NCBI GenBank assembly: GCA_902530215.1
Contig: CABZZR010000003.1
Span: 1-64,000 of the forward strand
Origin: an uncultured Pelagibacteraceae bacterium
GTDB lineage: Bacteria > Pseudomonadota > Alphaproteobacteria > Pelagibacterales > Pelagibacteraceae
Reading direction: 5' to 3'
DNA: 64,000 nt
Both the position numbers and the translations under genes were made by a program. Of the stretch, positions 53,464-61,615 are shown piece by piece. Position 1 is the stretch's first letter. Each line of letters begins with the position of its first letter. The notes below the pieces were generated by a model. That model saw only the letters and a program-made list of their open reading frames with translations. It had not been told where the DNA came from and made no database searches.

Positions 53464-54156
53464 ATGGGACTATTAGCATACGGAGATACTGGTTGGGGGG
53501 ATGAGCTTTTTTTCGCAACTCTAATGACATTAGCAGTTGCTTCAGTGGCCATGTTAATTGGTTTTATTTTAGCCGCTATCTTTACATCATGTAAATTATC
53601 AAAAATTAGAACACTTAATTTAATAGGAAGTTTTTATACAACTGTATTTAGAGGGGTACCAGAACTACTAGTAATTTATTTGTTTTTTTTTGGCGGAAGC
53701 GGTGCCATCATGTTTGTTGCAAAAATATTTGGTTATAGCGGATATATAGAAATAAATGCTTTTTTAACTGGCGCTTTTTCAATAGGAATTATATCTGGCG
53801 CTTATTCAACTGAAGTATTTAGAGGTGCAATTCGATCTATAGATAAAGGGCAGTTTGAAGCGGCAAGAGTATTAGGATTTAAAAAAAAATTTTATTACTA
53901 CAAAATCATAATACCACAAATGTTAAGGTTGGCCTTGCCAAATATTAGTAATGTATGGCAAATAACATTAAAGGATACTGCATTAATTTCAGTTACTGGT
54001 CTTGTTGAAATTATGAGGCAATCTTATATAGCAGCTGGGTCAACAAGAGATCCTTTATTTTTTTATTCATTTGCAGCTGTGCTTTATTTATTTTTAACTT
54101 TTTTGAGTATTAAAATTTTTAACAAATTAGAAAAACATTATAGCAAAGGATACTAA
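53464..54156 (+). CDS. Amino-acid ABC transporter permease (HisQ-like)
   Basis: Polar amino acid permease, 230 residues, about five transmembrane helices. The EAA motif in the cytoplasmic loop reads FEAARVLGFKKKFYYYKIIIPQ, with TVFRGVPELLVIYLFFFGG and SGAYSTEVFRGAIRSIDKGQ as flanking family blocks. VTGLVEIMRQSYIAAGSTRDP is typical of HisQ/OccQ. It shares a base with the next permease (TAATG), so the two form a heterodimer pair. Confidence 0.92.
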   Translation: MGLLAYGDTGWGDELFFATLMTLAVASVAMLIGFILAAIFTSCKLSKIRTLNLIGSFYTTVFRGVPELLVIYLFFFGGSGAIMFVAKIFGYSGYIEINAFLTGAFSIGIISGAYSTEVFRGAIRSIDKGQFEAARVLGFKKKFYYYKIIIPQMLRLALPNISNVWQITLKDTALISVTGLVEIMRQSYIAAGSTRDPLFFYSFAAVLYLFLTFLSIKIFNKLEKHYSKGY

Positions 54157-54824
54157 TGGAATTAATGATGGATAGCTTGCCAAGACTGTTAAATGCAACA
54201 AAATTAACAATAGAATTAACTTTAGTGTCGTTATTTTTTGGAATTTTTGTTGGGGTATTTTTTGCAATATTAAGAACTAGTAAAGTAAAAACTTTGTATT
54301 ATATATCTTATTATTACTCATATATTTTAAGAGGAACACCATTACTTGTTCAAATTTTCATAATATATTTTGGTCTAGCCCAAGTAGAATGGATAAGAGA
54401 GTCTATTCTTTGGATATTTTTAAAAGAACCTTACTCATGTGCTATTTTGGCATTTACCTTAAATACAGGAGCATATTCTTCCGAAATTTTTAGATCAGCT
54501 TTTGAAACAATTAGTAAGGGGGTAGTTGAAGCTTCGCAGAGTCTAGGATTAAGTAAAATAATTATTTTTTTTAAAATTAAACTTCCCATAGCAATAAAGC
54601 AATCATTACCAGCTTATGGAAATGAAATGATTTTAATGTTGAAGGGAACTTCTTTAGCTAGCACAGTTACTTTACTTGATTTAACAGGAGTGGCAAAACA
54701 TATCATATCGACTACTTTTAGACCTGTGGAAGTTTTTATTGTTGCCGGCAGTATTTATTTAATTATGACATTTATAATTCACAATTTTATAAAATTTTTG
54801 GAAAAAAGATATGATTATAATTAA
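54156..54824 (+). CDS. Amino-acid ABC transporter permease (HisM-like)
   Basis: Second permease subunit, 222 residues. YSYILRGTPLLVQIFIIYFGLAQ, LNTGAYSSEIFRSAFETISKGVVEASQSLGLSKIIIFFKIKLP (EAA loop EASQSLGLSK) and GTSLASTVTLLDLTGVAKHI match HisM/OccM. A matching ATPase gene is not found beside it: the next gene is an unrelated minus-strand gene that overlaps by 4 bases. The transporter must borrow an ATPase encoded elsewhere. Confidence 0.92.
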   Translation: MELMMDSLPRLLNATKLTIELTLVSLFFGIFVGVFFAILRTSKVKTLYYISYYYSYILRGTPLLVQIFIIYFGLAQVEWIRESILWIFLKEPYSCAILAFTLNTGAYSSEIFRSAFETISKGVVEASQSLGLSKIIIFFKIKLPIAIKQSLPAYGNEMILMLKGTSLASTVTLLDLTGVAKHIISTTFRPVEVFIVAGSIYLIMTFIIHNFIKFLEKRYDYN

Positions 54825-55231
54825 TATTCTGTGTAAGATTTAATTTCTTCTATATTAGATTTAAGAATTTTATTAATTTCAGATTTAATTTTTGCTCTTT
54901 TGTCGTTATTAAAATAAACACCTCTAGCTAAATCTATAAATTTTTTACTAAAATCTTTATTTTTTTCACAACCTCTAATTTTATCTTCTATTTCCCATAA
55001 AATTAAATTTGTAGATTTTAAATTTAAAAATAATTTATCTATATCTTCTTTTTCTGGAGTTATTTCCATCAGCATTTTTTGGCTTGATTTTAAAATCTTA
55101 TATTCCTTTTCAATTTGTGAAAGATTGATTTTATCTTTAATTTTTTCAATTTTGATTTCTAAAATGCTTATTTTATCTAATAATTCACCAGGAGATATTT
55201 CTACTGTTATTTTTTTTGATTTATCATTCAT
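54821..55231 (-). CDS. DUF6165-like protein
   Basis: Soluble, charged protein of 136 residues without signal peptide or membrane helix. VEISPGELLDKISILEIKIEKIKD is the conserved start of DUF6165 proteins, followed by helical, lysine-rich text, LWEIEDKIRGCEKNKDF and FIDLARGVYFNNDKRAKIKSEIN. The family is unstudied. It is often found beside heptosyltransferase-like genes, as here, where a GT9 gene starts divergently about 40 bases away. The molecular function is unknown. Confidence 0.7.
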   Translation of the reverse strand: MNDKSKKITVEISPGELLDKISILEIKIEKIKDKINLSQIEKEYKILKSSQKMLMEITPEKEDIDKLFLNLKSTNLILWEIEDKIRGCEKNKDFSKKFIDLARGVYFNNDKRAKIKSEINKILKSNIEEIKSYTEY

Positions 55232-55269
55232 TTTTTATGGTAAAATTGTTTACTAAATTTAAATGTTAT

Positions 55270-56202
55270 ATGTCAAATATTTTAATAATTAAACATGGTT
55301 CATTGGGCGATATTGCTCAAATTAGCGGTGCAATCGAGGATATTAAAAGCGCACACAATCGAGATGACTTATTTATTTTAACTACTTTACAATATGTAGA
55401 TGTTTTGAGTCGTTGTCCTTTTGTAAAAGGTGTTATTATTGATGAAAGACTTCCCAGATGGAACATTTTATATCTTCTGAAGTTAAAAAAGAAGATTGAA
55501 AGATATGATTTTAAAAAAATTTATGATTTGCAGAATTCATCACGCACATCATTTTATCGAAAATTTTTGTTCAATGTTAAAAGTTGGTCAAGCACCGAAA
55601 CAACAATAAAAAAAGGAACTAGTAAAAAAAAATTTGATAAAGATTCTGTACTTAATCGTTTTGCTTATCAACTTAATAATTCTGGAGTAAAAGCTATAAA
55701 TTGTTTAAAACCAGATTTTTCTTGGTCGAGTGAAAATGTAGATAGTTTAATTAGACAGTATTTTTCAAATAATTTTATACTACTATTTCCTTTTTGTTCT
55801 AAAAAACTAACTCACAAGAAGTGGCCTTATTATAATGAACTTATTACAATGATAAAAAATAAAAATAATAAATTGGAAATAGCTGTAGCTCCAGGACCAG
55901 ATGAGATTGTAGATGCAAACGAAATAAACGCAACTATTATTACGCTTAGGGATAGAGCTTTAACAATTCCCCAGCTTTCTGGATTAATTAAAAAGTCATA
56001 CTTTGTTATTTCAAATGATACAGGTCCAGCCCATATGACTGCTCATTTAGGAAAAAAAGGTCTAGCAATATTTGGTCCTCACACGACGCCAGAAAAAGTA
56101 AGCATTGAAACTAATAATTTTAAATCAATAATCTCAAATGATCTAAATAAATTAAGTGCTGAAGATGTTTTTTTAAAAATAGAAAAATTTTTAATTAATT
56201 AA
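55270..56202 (+). CDS. Family 9 glycosyltransferase (heptosyltransferase-like)
   Basis: GT-B fold enzyme of the ADP-heptose:LPS heptosyltransferase family, 310 residues from the chosen start. The start ILIIKHGSLGDIAQISGAI is the family hallmark. An upstream in-frame ATG (55216) would add 18 residues and overlap the divergent gene, so ATG 55270 is preferred. The C-terminal donor domain has LLFPFCSKKLTHKKWP, FVISNDTGPAHMTAHLGKKGLAIFGPHTTP. It probably adds a sugar to LPS core or another glycan. The convergent GT4 gene overlaps its end by 12 bases. Confidence 0.88.
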   Translation: MSNILIIKHGSLGDIAQISGAIEDIKSAHNRDDLFILTTLQYVDVLSRCPFVKGVIIDERLPRWNILYLLKLKKKIERYDFKKIYDLQNSSRTSFYRKFLFNVKSWSSTETTIKKGTSKKKFDKDSVLNRFAYQLNNSGVKAINCLKPDFSWSSENVDSLIRQYFSNNFILLFPFCSKKLTHKKWPYYNELITMIKNKNNKLEIAVAPGPDEIVDANEINATIITLRDRALTIPQLSGLIKKSYFVISNDTGPAHMTAHLGKKGLAIFGPHTTPEKVSIETNNFKSIISNDLNKLSAEDVFLKIEKFLIN

Positions 56203-57291
56203 CTCCAAATACTGTTTAACAACTTTATTCCAATGAAAATCTTCTGAAAATTTTTTAGCTGTGTTTCCATAATTTATATATTTTTTATCATTTAATAAAT
56301 TTTTAATAGATTCATAAATGGAATTAATATTTTCCCCATTACAAATTATACCTGTGACATTATCTTTTATTGCATCAGAAGCGCCACCATCCCTACCTCC
56401 TATAGAAGGAGTCCCATAAGAAGCAGCTTCCATAAAAGCAATTCCAAATCCTTCAACAGACCTTTTTACAATAATTGACGGCATTATAAAAAAGTCTACG
56501 TTTTTTGTTAGAGCAAATTTTAACTTAATGTCAATTTCCTTTAAAAAAATAACTTTATTTTCCAGTTTCAATTCTTTTACTAGTTCTTGAAGATTTTTAC
56601 CTTCATCGCCACTTCCAACAATTATATACTTGATTTTTGGAAACTCTGATTTTAAGTTTTTCAAAACCATTATAACTTTTTCATGATTTTTTCTTTTATC
56701 TAGACGAGCTACAGTTATTAAACTTGGATAAGCATCTCCAATAATTTCTTTTGATTTTAAATTTATACTTTCATCTATTTTTATCGGTACATTTATTCCA
56801 GGAAATATTATTTTTATTTTATTTTCTTCTATGCCACATTTTACTGCTAATTTTTTTGTAAAATTTGAGTTTGCTATTATAAATGATGCTTTAGAAAATG
56901 CCTTTTTCATCCTGGCATTATTATTCGTACCTATTGGATGAAAAATTTCTTTTGAATGAATTAAACAAAAAGTAGGTATATTTTTGAATACACTATTATG
57001 AATATGTTCAATGCTTTTCCAATGATCAAAAAAAATAGCTCTTATATCTTTTTTTTCATTTATGAATTGCGATACAATTTTTGCTTTTCTGTATTTTCTA
57101 AACAATTTTAACCCAGAAATTCTAATTATATTTAATTTAGAATTTTTATCATAGCTCTCAGGGTCTCCAAATCCATCTGCAAAAACTTTCACAGGCCCAT
57201 GTTCTACGAGACTTTTTGATAAACCTTCCATTAAATTTTGCATACCACCTACATCGGGAGGAAAACTTCTAGTAACAACAACAAACATCAA
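56191..57291 (-). CDS. Family 4 glycosyltransferase
   Basis: GT-B retaining glycosyltransferase, 366 residues. The N-terminal RSFPPDVGGMQNLMEGLSKSL is characteristic of PimB/PimC-like members. The C-terminal domain has LITVARLDKRKNHEKVI, YIIVGSGDEGKNLQELVKELKLE and the donor-binding EX7E-type region VEGFGIAFMEAASYGTPSIGGRDGGASDAI. The acceptor is unknown, probably a cell-surface glycan or glycolipid. It abuts the thioredoxin-like gene upstream with no gap. Confidence 0.9.
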   Translation of the reverse strand: MMFVVVTRSFPPDVGGMQNLMEGLSKSLVEHGPVKVFADGFGDPESYDKNSKLNIIRISGLKLFRKYRKAKIVSQFINEKKDIRAIFFDHWKSIEHIHNSVFKNIPTFCLIHSKEIFHPIGTNNNARMKKAFSKASFIIANSNFTKKLAVKCGIEENKIKIIFPGINVPIKIDESINLKSKEIIGDAYPSLITVARLDKRKNHEKVIMVLKNLKSEFPKIKYIIVGSGDEGKNLQELVKELKLENKVIFLKEIDIKLKFALTKNVDFFIMPSIIVKRSVEGFGIAFMEAASYGTPSIGGRDGGASDAIKDNVTGIICNGENINSIYESIKNLLNDKKYINYGNTAKKFSEDFHWNKVVKQYLELIN

Positions 57292-57843
57292 TTATATCCA
57301 CTTAATATTACACCCCATACTTGGGAACTGTACTTCCGGCCCTTTACCAGAAGATGCAATTTTAGTCATTGCATTTTTTAAATCACTTTCAGAACTATTT
57401 ACAGCCTTTAAGTTTTTTAATTCTTTTATTCTTCCACGATATTGTAATTCAAGTTTATTATTGTAACCAAAAAAATCTGGCGTGCACACAGCACCAAAAT
57501 CTTTAGCAACATTTTGATTTTCATCATATAAATAAGGGAAAGAAAAATTATTATTTTTTGAAAATTTAATCATATTTTCAAAAGAATCTTCGGGATATTT
57601 TTTTGTATCATTGGACATAATTGCAACTGTCTTGATACCTTTTTTTGCTAAAAAATTTGTGTCCTCAACAATATCTTTGATCACTGCTTTAACGTAGGGA
57701 CAATGGTTACATATAAACATGATTAAAGTACCATTTTCACCTTTAAAATCTTCAAGTTTATGAATTTTTTCGTCTATTCCAATTAGTTCAAAATTTTTTG
57801 CTTTTTCCCCAAAATTACAAATTGGTGTTTCAGTAAGTGCCAT
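57292..57843 (-). CDS. Redoxin-family thioredoxin-like protein
   Basis: Thioredoxin-fold protein of the AhpC/TSA redoxin group, 183 residues, without signal peptide. It opens EKAKNFELIGIDEKIHKLEDFKGENGTLIMF and carries a CxxC site in CNHCPYVKAVI. VAIMSNDTKKYPEDSFENM, FSFPYLYDENQNVAKDFGAVCTPDFFGY complete the family pattern. It probably acts as a cytoplasmic thiol reductase or peroxidase; the target is unknown. It starts 20 bases from the divergent carbonic anhydrase-like gene. Confidence 0.87.
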   Translation of the reverse strand: MALTETPICNFGEKAKNFELIGIDEKIHKLEDFKGENGTLIMFICNHCPYVKAVIKDIVEDTNFLAKKGIKTVAIMSNDTKKYPEDSFENMIKFSKNNNFSFPYLYDENQNVAKDFGAVCTPDFFGYNNKLELQYRGRIKELKNLKAVNSSESDLKNAMTKIASSGKGPEVQFPSMGCNIKWI

Positions 57844-57863
57844 ATATAATATATTAATAAACT

Positions 57864-58376
57864 ATGATTTATGATTTTGAAAATAAAAGTTTAGTGAGTG
57901 AAGGAAAAAATTGGATCGCACCTAATGCTATTATAATTGGCGATATTGTTATAAAAAACGATGCTAGTGTTTGGTTTAACGCTGTTCTAAGAGGGGATAT
58001 TGAAAGAATTATACTTGGCGAAGGATCAAACATTCAAGATGGAAGTGTTCTTCATACAGATCCCGGTTGCCCTTTAACAATTGGCAAAGGTGTTACAGTT
58101 GGACACATGGTAATGCTACATGGATGCACAATTGACGATGACACTTTGATAGGCATTGGAAGTACAATATTAAATAAAGCAAAAATAGGTAAAAACTGTT
58201 TAATTGGTGCAAATACTTTAATAACTGAAAATAAAACAATACCAGATAATTCTTTAGTTGTAGGCAGTCCAGGCAAAATAGTTAGAAACGTAACGCCAAA
58301 AGAAATTCAAGACATTAAGGAAAATGCAAAAGTTTACATGGATAACTGGAAAAAATATATAAAAACAGTTTTTTAA
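57864..58376 (+). CDS. Gamma-carbonic anhydrase-like hexapeptide protein
   Basis: Left-handed beta-helix protein of 170 residues. NAIIIGDIVIKNDASVWFNAVLRGDIERIILGEGSNIQDGSVLHTDPG and GVTVGHMVMLHGCTIDDD contain the three histidines that bind zinc in gamma-class enzymes (HT in LHTD, GHM and LHG). GNTLITENKTIPDNSLVVGSPGKIVR ends the family pattern. Whether it is an active anhydrase is not evident; many homologues have other or unknown roles. It overlaps the convergent gene by 4 bases. Confidence 0.88.
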   Translation: MIYDFENKSLVSEGKNWIAPNAIIIGDIVIKNDASVWFNAVLRGDIERIILGEGSNIQDGSVLHTDPGCPLTIGKGVTVGHMVMLHGCTIDDDTLIGIGSTILNKAKIGKNCLIGANTLITENKTIPDNSLVVGSPGKIVRNVTPKEIQDIKENAKVYMDNWKKYIKTVF

Positions 58377-58987
58377 GGAATTTTCCAAAAACTCTTTATT
58401 TTTCCACTAGCTTGAACTTCAAATTTTGCTCGTCTATGGCCTTTAGCCGCTAAATATAACCATTCAAATGATGATATAAAATTTTCAACAACGCAAAAAT
58501 TCTTATATCCAATTTCGCTTTCTTCTAGAGTGTATTTTGAATTATCTATTTTTTCTGTCAATCCAGACGATGGGATAGAACTTATTTTTCCTGGCGCTTC
58601 CTCTCCAAGATAGCACTGCCTACTCATATGACTAGTATTTTTCCATGAATTTGATGTAAAAGAATTTTGAAAATTAACTTTAGATAATGTTGAAATTCTT
58701 AATTGGATTTTTTCACTTTTATCATAAAATATAAAGGTAGATTTCGGGTTTTCTTTTAAAATTTTAATTTTATTTGATCTTACGTCTGTGTGAAACCAAA
58801 TCTTATTTTTTTCTTTATCAATTCCTCTTAAAACTACTATTCGACCGTCAAATGTATTGTTTTGACCGCATATGAATACGGGTATATGAAAAGGTGCATT
58901 TCTGTCCTCTAAGCCATGTTTTAAGAGTGACCATATTTTGAGATAAACATTGTCTAAATCATTGTAGTAATCAGGTTTTTTCTTCAC
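58373..58987 (-). CDS. Pyridoxamine 5'-phosphate oxidase-like flavin-binding protein
   Basis: Split-barrel FMN-binding protein, 204 residues. VVLRGIDKEKNKIWFHTDVRSNKIKILKENPKSTFIFYDKSEKIQLRI is the FMN-site block (HTDVRSNKI and LR), and the last part FEWLYLAAKGHRRAKFEV resembles the substrate-site block W.YL....HRR of PdxH-like proteins. N-terminal residues WSLLKHGLEDRNAPFH are typical of a PNPOx-like clade of unknown function. It could be a real PdxH or a paralogue; length and block spacing favour the paralogue. Confidence 0.8.
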   Translation of the reverse strand: MKKKPDYYNDLDNVYLKIWSLLKHGLEDRNAPFHIPVFICGQNNTFDGRIVVLRGIDKEKNKIWFHTDVRSNKIKILKENPKSTFIFYDKSEKIQLRISTLSKVNFQNSFTSNSWKNTSHMSRQCYLGEEAPGKISSIPSSGLTEKIDNSKYTLEESEIGYKNFCVVENFISSFEWLYLAAKGHRRAKFEVQASGKIKSFWKIP

Positions 58988-58992
58988 TAAAA

Positions 58993-59865
58993 TTATTTAT
59001 CTCTAAATCTTCGAATAAGGCTAGAAGTGTCCCATCTATTTCCACCCATTTTTTGGATTTCTTCATAATAGCCATCAACGATTTTAGTAATGGGTAGAGG
59101 AGAGTTGTTTTTTTTAGCTTCATCCAATGCTATTTTTAAATCCTTTCTCATCCAATCGACAGCAAAACCAAAATCAAATTTATCATCTATCATTGTTTTA
59201 TATCTATTTTCCATTTGCCATGATTGAGCAGCTCCTTTTGAAATAACGTCGATTACATCTTCCATTTTTAAGCCAGCATTAATACCAAAATTTATAGCCT
59301 CTGATAAACCTTGAACAAGGCCAGCAATACAAATTTGATTAACCATTTTTGCTAATTGACCACTTCCAGATGGACCTAAGAGCTGAACTTTTTTACTATA
59401 ACAATCAATTATTGTTTTAGCTTTTTCAAAATCATTTTTGTCACCTCCAACCATTACTGTTAAAGCACCATTTTCTGCCCCAGCTTGTCCACCAGAAACA
59501 GGCGCATCTAAAAAACCAAAACCGTGTGCTTTTGCATTTTTATAAAGTTCTCTTGCAACTGTTGCTGATGCGGTAGTATTATCTATATAGATTGAACCTT
59601 TCTTAATCGTGTTAAAAATACCTTGTTTGCCTATAGCAACTTCTCTTAAATCATTATCATTACCTACACATGTAAAAACAAAATCTGCTTCACGCGCTGC
59701 CTCTTCCGGTGTATTAGCTATTTTTCCTTTGAATTCTTTTATCCATTTTTCTGCTTTTGATTTTGTCCTATTAAAAACTGTTACATTATGGCCTGCTTTT
59801 GATATATAACCAGCCATAGGATAACCCATAACACCCAAACCAATAAAGGAAACTTTACAACTCAT
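58993..59865 (-). CDS. 3-hydroxyisobutyrate dehydrogenase / tartronate semialdehyde reductase family protein
   Basis: Beta-hydroxyacid dehydrogenase, 290 residues. The Rossmann start KVSFIGLGVMGYPMAGYISKAGH carries GLGVMG. The substrate motif FLDAPVSGGQAGAENGALTVMVGG (DAPVSGG) and the catalytic-lysine region GSGQLAKMVNQI are present, and DLKIALDEAKKNNSPLP matches cofactor/substrate helices. Substrate could be 3-hydroxyisobutyrate, tartronate semialdehyde or a related acid. Its start codon lies only 3 bases from that of the divergent MFS gene. Confidence 0.9.
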   Translation of the reverse strand: MSCKVSFIGLGVMGYPMAGYISKAGHNVTVFNRTKSKAEKWIKEFKGKIANTPEEAAREADFVFTCVGNDNDLREVAIGKQGIFNTIKKGSIYIDNTTASATVARELYKNAKAHGFGFLDAPVSGGQAGAENGALTVMVGGDKNDFEKAKTIIDCYSKKVQLLGPSGSGQLAKMVNQICIAGLVQGLSEAINFGINAGLKMEDVIDVISKGAAQSWQMENRYKTMIDDKFDFGFAVDWMRKDLKIALDEAKKNNSPLPITKIVDGYYEEIQKMGGNRWDTSSLIRRFRDK

Positions 59866-59868
59866 AAC

Positions 59869-61101
59869 ATGATTATAAATATTGTTAGATCCAATTACAA
59901 AATAATAATTTTTGGATTTGTCTTCACTTTTTTTTCAAGTATTGGGCAAAGTTTTTTTATAGGCCTATTTAATGCAAATATTAGGGAGGAAATTAATATC
60001 TCTCACGGAGAATTTGGAGGTTTATATGGTGTAGCTACTTTATGTAGCAGCTTAGTATTAGTTTGGATTGGTAAAAAAATTGACGATGTAAAATTAATTC
60101 ATTACTCAGTCTTTGTTGTTTTATTTTTATGTTTTGCCTCAATTTTTTTTTCATTTATTAACAATATAATTTTACTTTTTTTTGGTATTTTTTTTCTAAG
60201 GCTTTCAGGCCAAGGATTGATGGCTCATACCGCTTCAACAGCTATATCAAGATATTTTGAAAAGAGAAGAGGAAAGGCTCTAAGTTATATTTGGCTTGGA
60301 ATGTCTTTAGGAGAATTTTTACTTCCTGTCATTATAATTTATTTAATTTCATTTATTTATTGGAGGGAATTATGGGTTTATATATCGATTACTGTTTTGT
60401 TATTGTTGCCTTTTTTTTCTTACTTAACTGTAAAAGATATAAATTTTTATTCTAGAGAAAAACTTTCTACTAAAAATTTTAAAAAAAAAATATTTACCAA
60501 AAGTTGGAAAAGATCAGAAGTGCTAAAAGATTTTAAATTTTACACAATGTTACCTAACTTATTAGTACCATCATTCATAATTACAGGTATAGTAATAAAT
60601 CAATCATTTATTATTAGCTCAAAAGAATGGGGAGAATATGCTATAGCTAAAGCTTTTATGGTTTATTCTTTTCTTACTGTTTTGACTCTTTTTGTCTCAG
60701 GATTTCTTGTTGACAAATTTTCAAGTAAAAAAATTATGTCCTTTTTAAATATTCCTTTATTAATTGGTTTAATTGTTTTAATATTTTTTAATAGTGAATT
60801 TTCTGCTTTTATATTTATGGGACTAATGGGCGTTACTAATGGACTTACAAATGTTCTTCTTTCTTCTCTGTGGGCTGAATTATATGGGGTTAATTATTTA
60901 GGTTCTATAAAAGCTTTGACAGGATCTCTAATGGTATTTTCTACTGCTTTAGCAACCGCAACATTTGGTTTATTTATTGACTTAGGTTTTTCAATAGAAA
61001 GAATTGCATTTTTATGCGCTATTTATACATCGATTTCAATTTTAATAGTGTTTATCTTTAGAAAAAGTTATTTGCCTGTTATATTAAAAAATAAAACTTG
61101 A
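59869..61101 (+). CDS. MFS transporter
   Basis: Major facilitator superfamily protein, 410 residues with about twelve transmembrane helices. The helix 2-3 loop reads GVATLCSSLVLVWIGKKIDD, the expected position for the GxLaDrxGrr motif; helix 4-5 contains RLSGQGLMAHTASTAISRYFEKRRGKAL. VSGFLVDKFSSKK is the second half counterpart. Substrate is unknown; monocarboxylate-type (OFA) relatives share the SRYFEKRRGKA pattern. It is divergent from the dehydrogenase gene with a 3-base gap. Confidence 0.87.
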   Translation: MIINIVRSNYKIIIFGFVFTFFSSIGQSFFIGLFNANIREEINISHGEFGGLYGVATLCSSLVLVWIGKKIDDVKLIHYSVFVVLFLCFASIFFSFINNIILLFFGIFFLRLSGQGLMAHTASTAISRYFEKRRGKALSYIWLGMSLGEFLLPVIIIYLISFIYWRELWVYISITVLLLLPFFSYLTVKDINFYSREKLSTKNFKKKIFTKSWKRSEVLKDFKFYTMLPNLLVPSFIITGIVINQSFIISSKEWGEYAIAKAFMVYSFLTVLTLFVSGFLVDKFSSKKIMSFLNIPLLIGLIVLIFFNSEFSAFIFMGLMGVTNGLTNVLLSSLWAELYGVNYLGSIKALTGSLMVFSTALATATFGLFIDLGFSIERIAFLCAIYTSISILIVFIFRKSYLPVILKNKT

Positions 61102-61137
61102 TTTTAACCACGCTTTTTATTACTTATTGCTCATCCT

Positions 61138-61608
61138 ATGGCTCGAGTTACAGTTGAAGATTGTTTACAACAAGTAGAAAACCAATATGATTTAGTACTG
61201 TTGGCTAAAGAAAGAACTTTTCAATTAATTTCAGGAGCAGAGCCTCTTGTACCAAAAGATAACGATAAGCGTACTGTAATTGCACTTAGAGAAATAGCTG
61301 AAAAAAAAGTTAGCACTAACGACTTAGAATACTCTGCAGTTAATAAATTAAGAAAATATCCAGAAGGCGAAGAAGATGAATCTGATGATCTGAGTGATAT
61401 TGAGGATGATGAATTTCAAAAGATATACAAAGGACAAGTTTCGAAAAGTGGTATGGCAGTTTTGCCCTCAAAAAGATCTAGAAATACACCTAATAACTTA
61501 GTGGTGGAAAAGAATCTTTTAAAGGAAGCAAAAACTGATACAGAAAGCAAAGATCCAGAGACGGAGACCGATCAACCTGAAGAGACACCAGAGGAGACTT
61601 CTAAATAA
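61138..61608 (+). CDS. rpoZ: RNA polymerase omega subunit with extended acidic C-terminus
   Basis: Small RNA polymerase subunit, 156 residues against 91 in E. coli. The conserved core is at the N-terminus: [29 protein letters not shown], then [21 protein letters not shown]. After residue 75 the sequence becomes rich in Glu, Asp, Ser and Thr with no known domain and probably disordered ([15 protein letters not shown]). Alphaproteobacterial omegas tend to be longer, but this tail doubles the protein. It starts 36 bases after the MFS gene and precedes dusA by 7 bases. Confidence 0.93.
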   Translation: MARVTVEDCLQQVENQYDLVLLAKERTFQLISGAEPLVPKDNDKRTVIALREIAEKKVSTNDLEYSAVNKLRKYPEGEEDESDDLSDIEDDEFQKIYKGQVSKSGMAVLPSKRSRNTPNNLVVEKNLLKEAKTDTESKDPETETDQPEETPEETSK

Positions 61609-61615
61609 TTTTAAA

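Noticed and set aside
55216-55269. Upstream ATG for the family 9 glycosyltransferase
   Set aside because: The hallmark ILIIKHGSLGD should be near the N-terminus, and the extension would overlap the start of the divergent gene.
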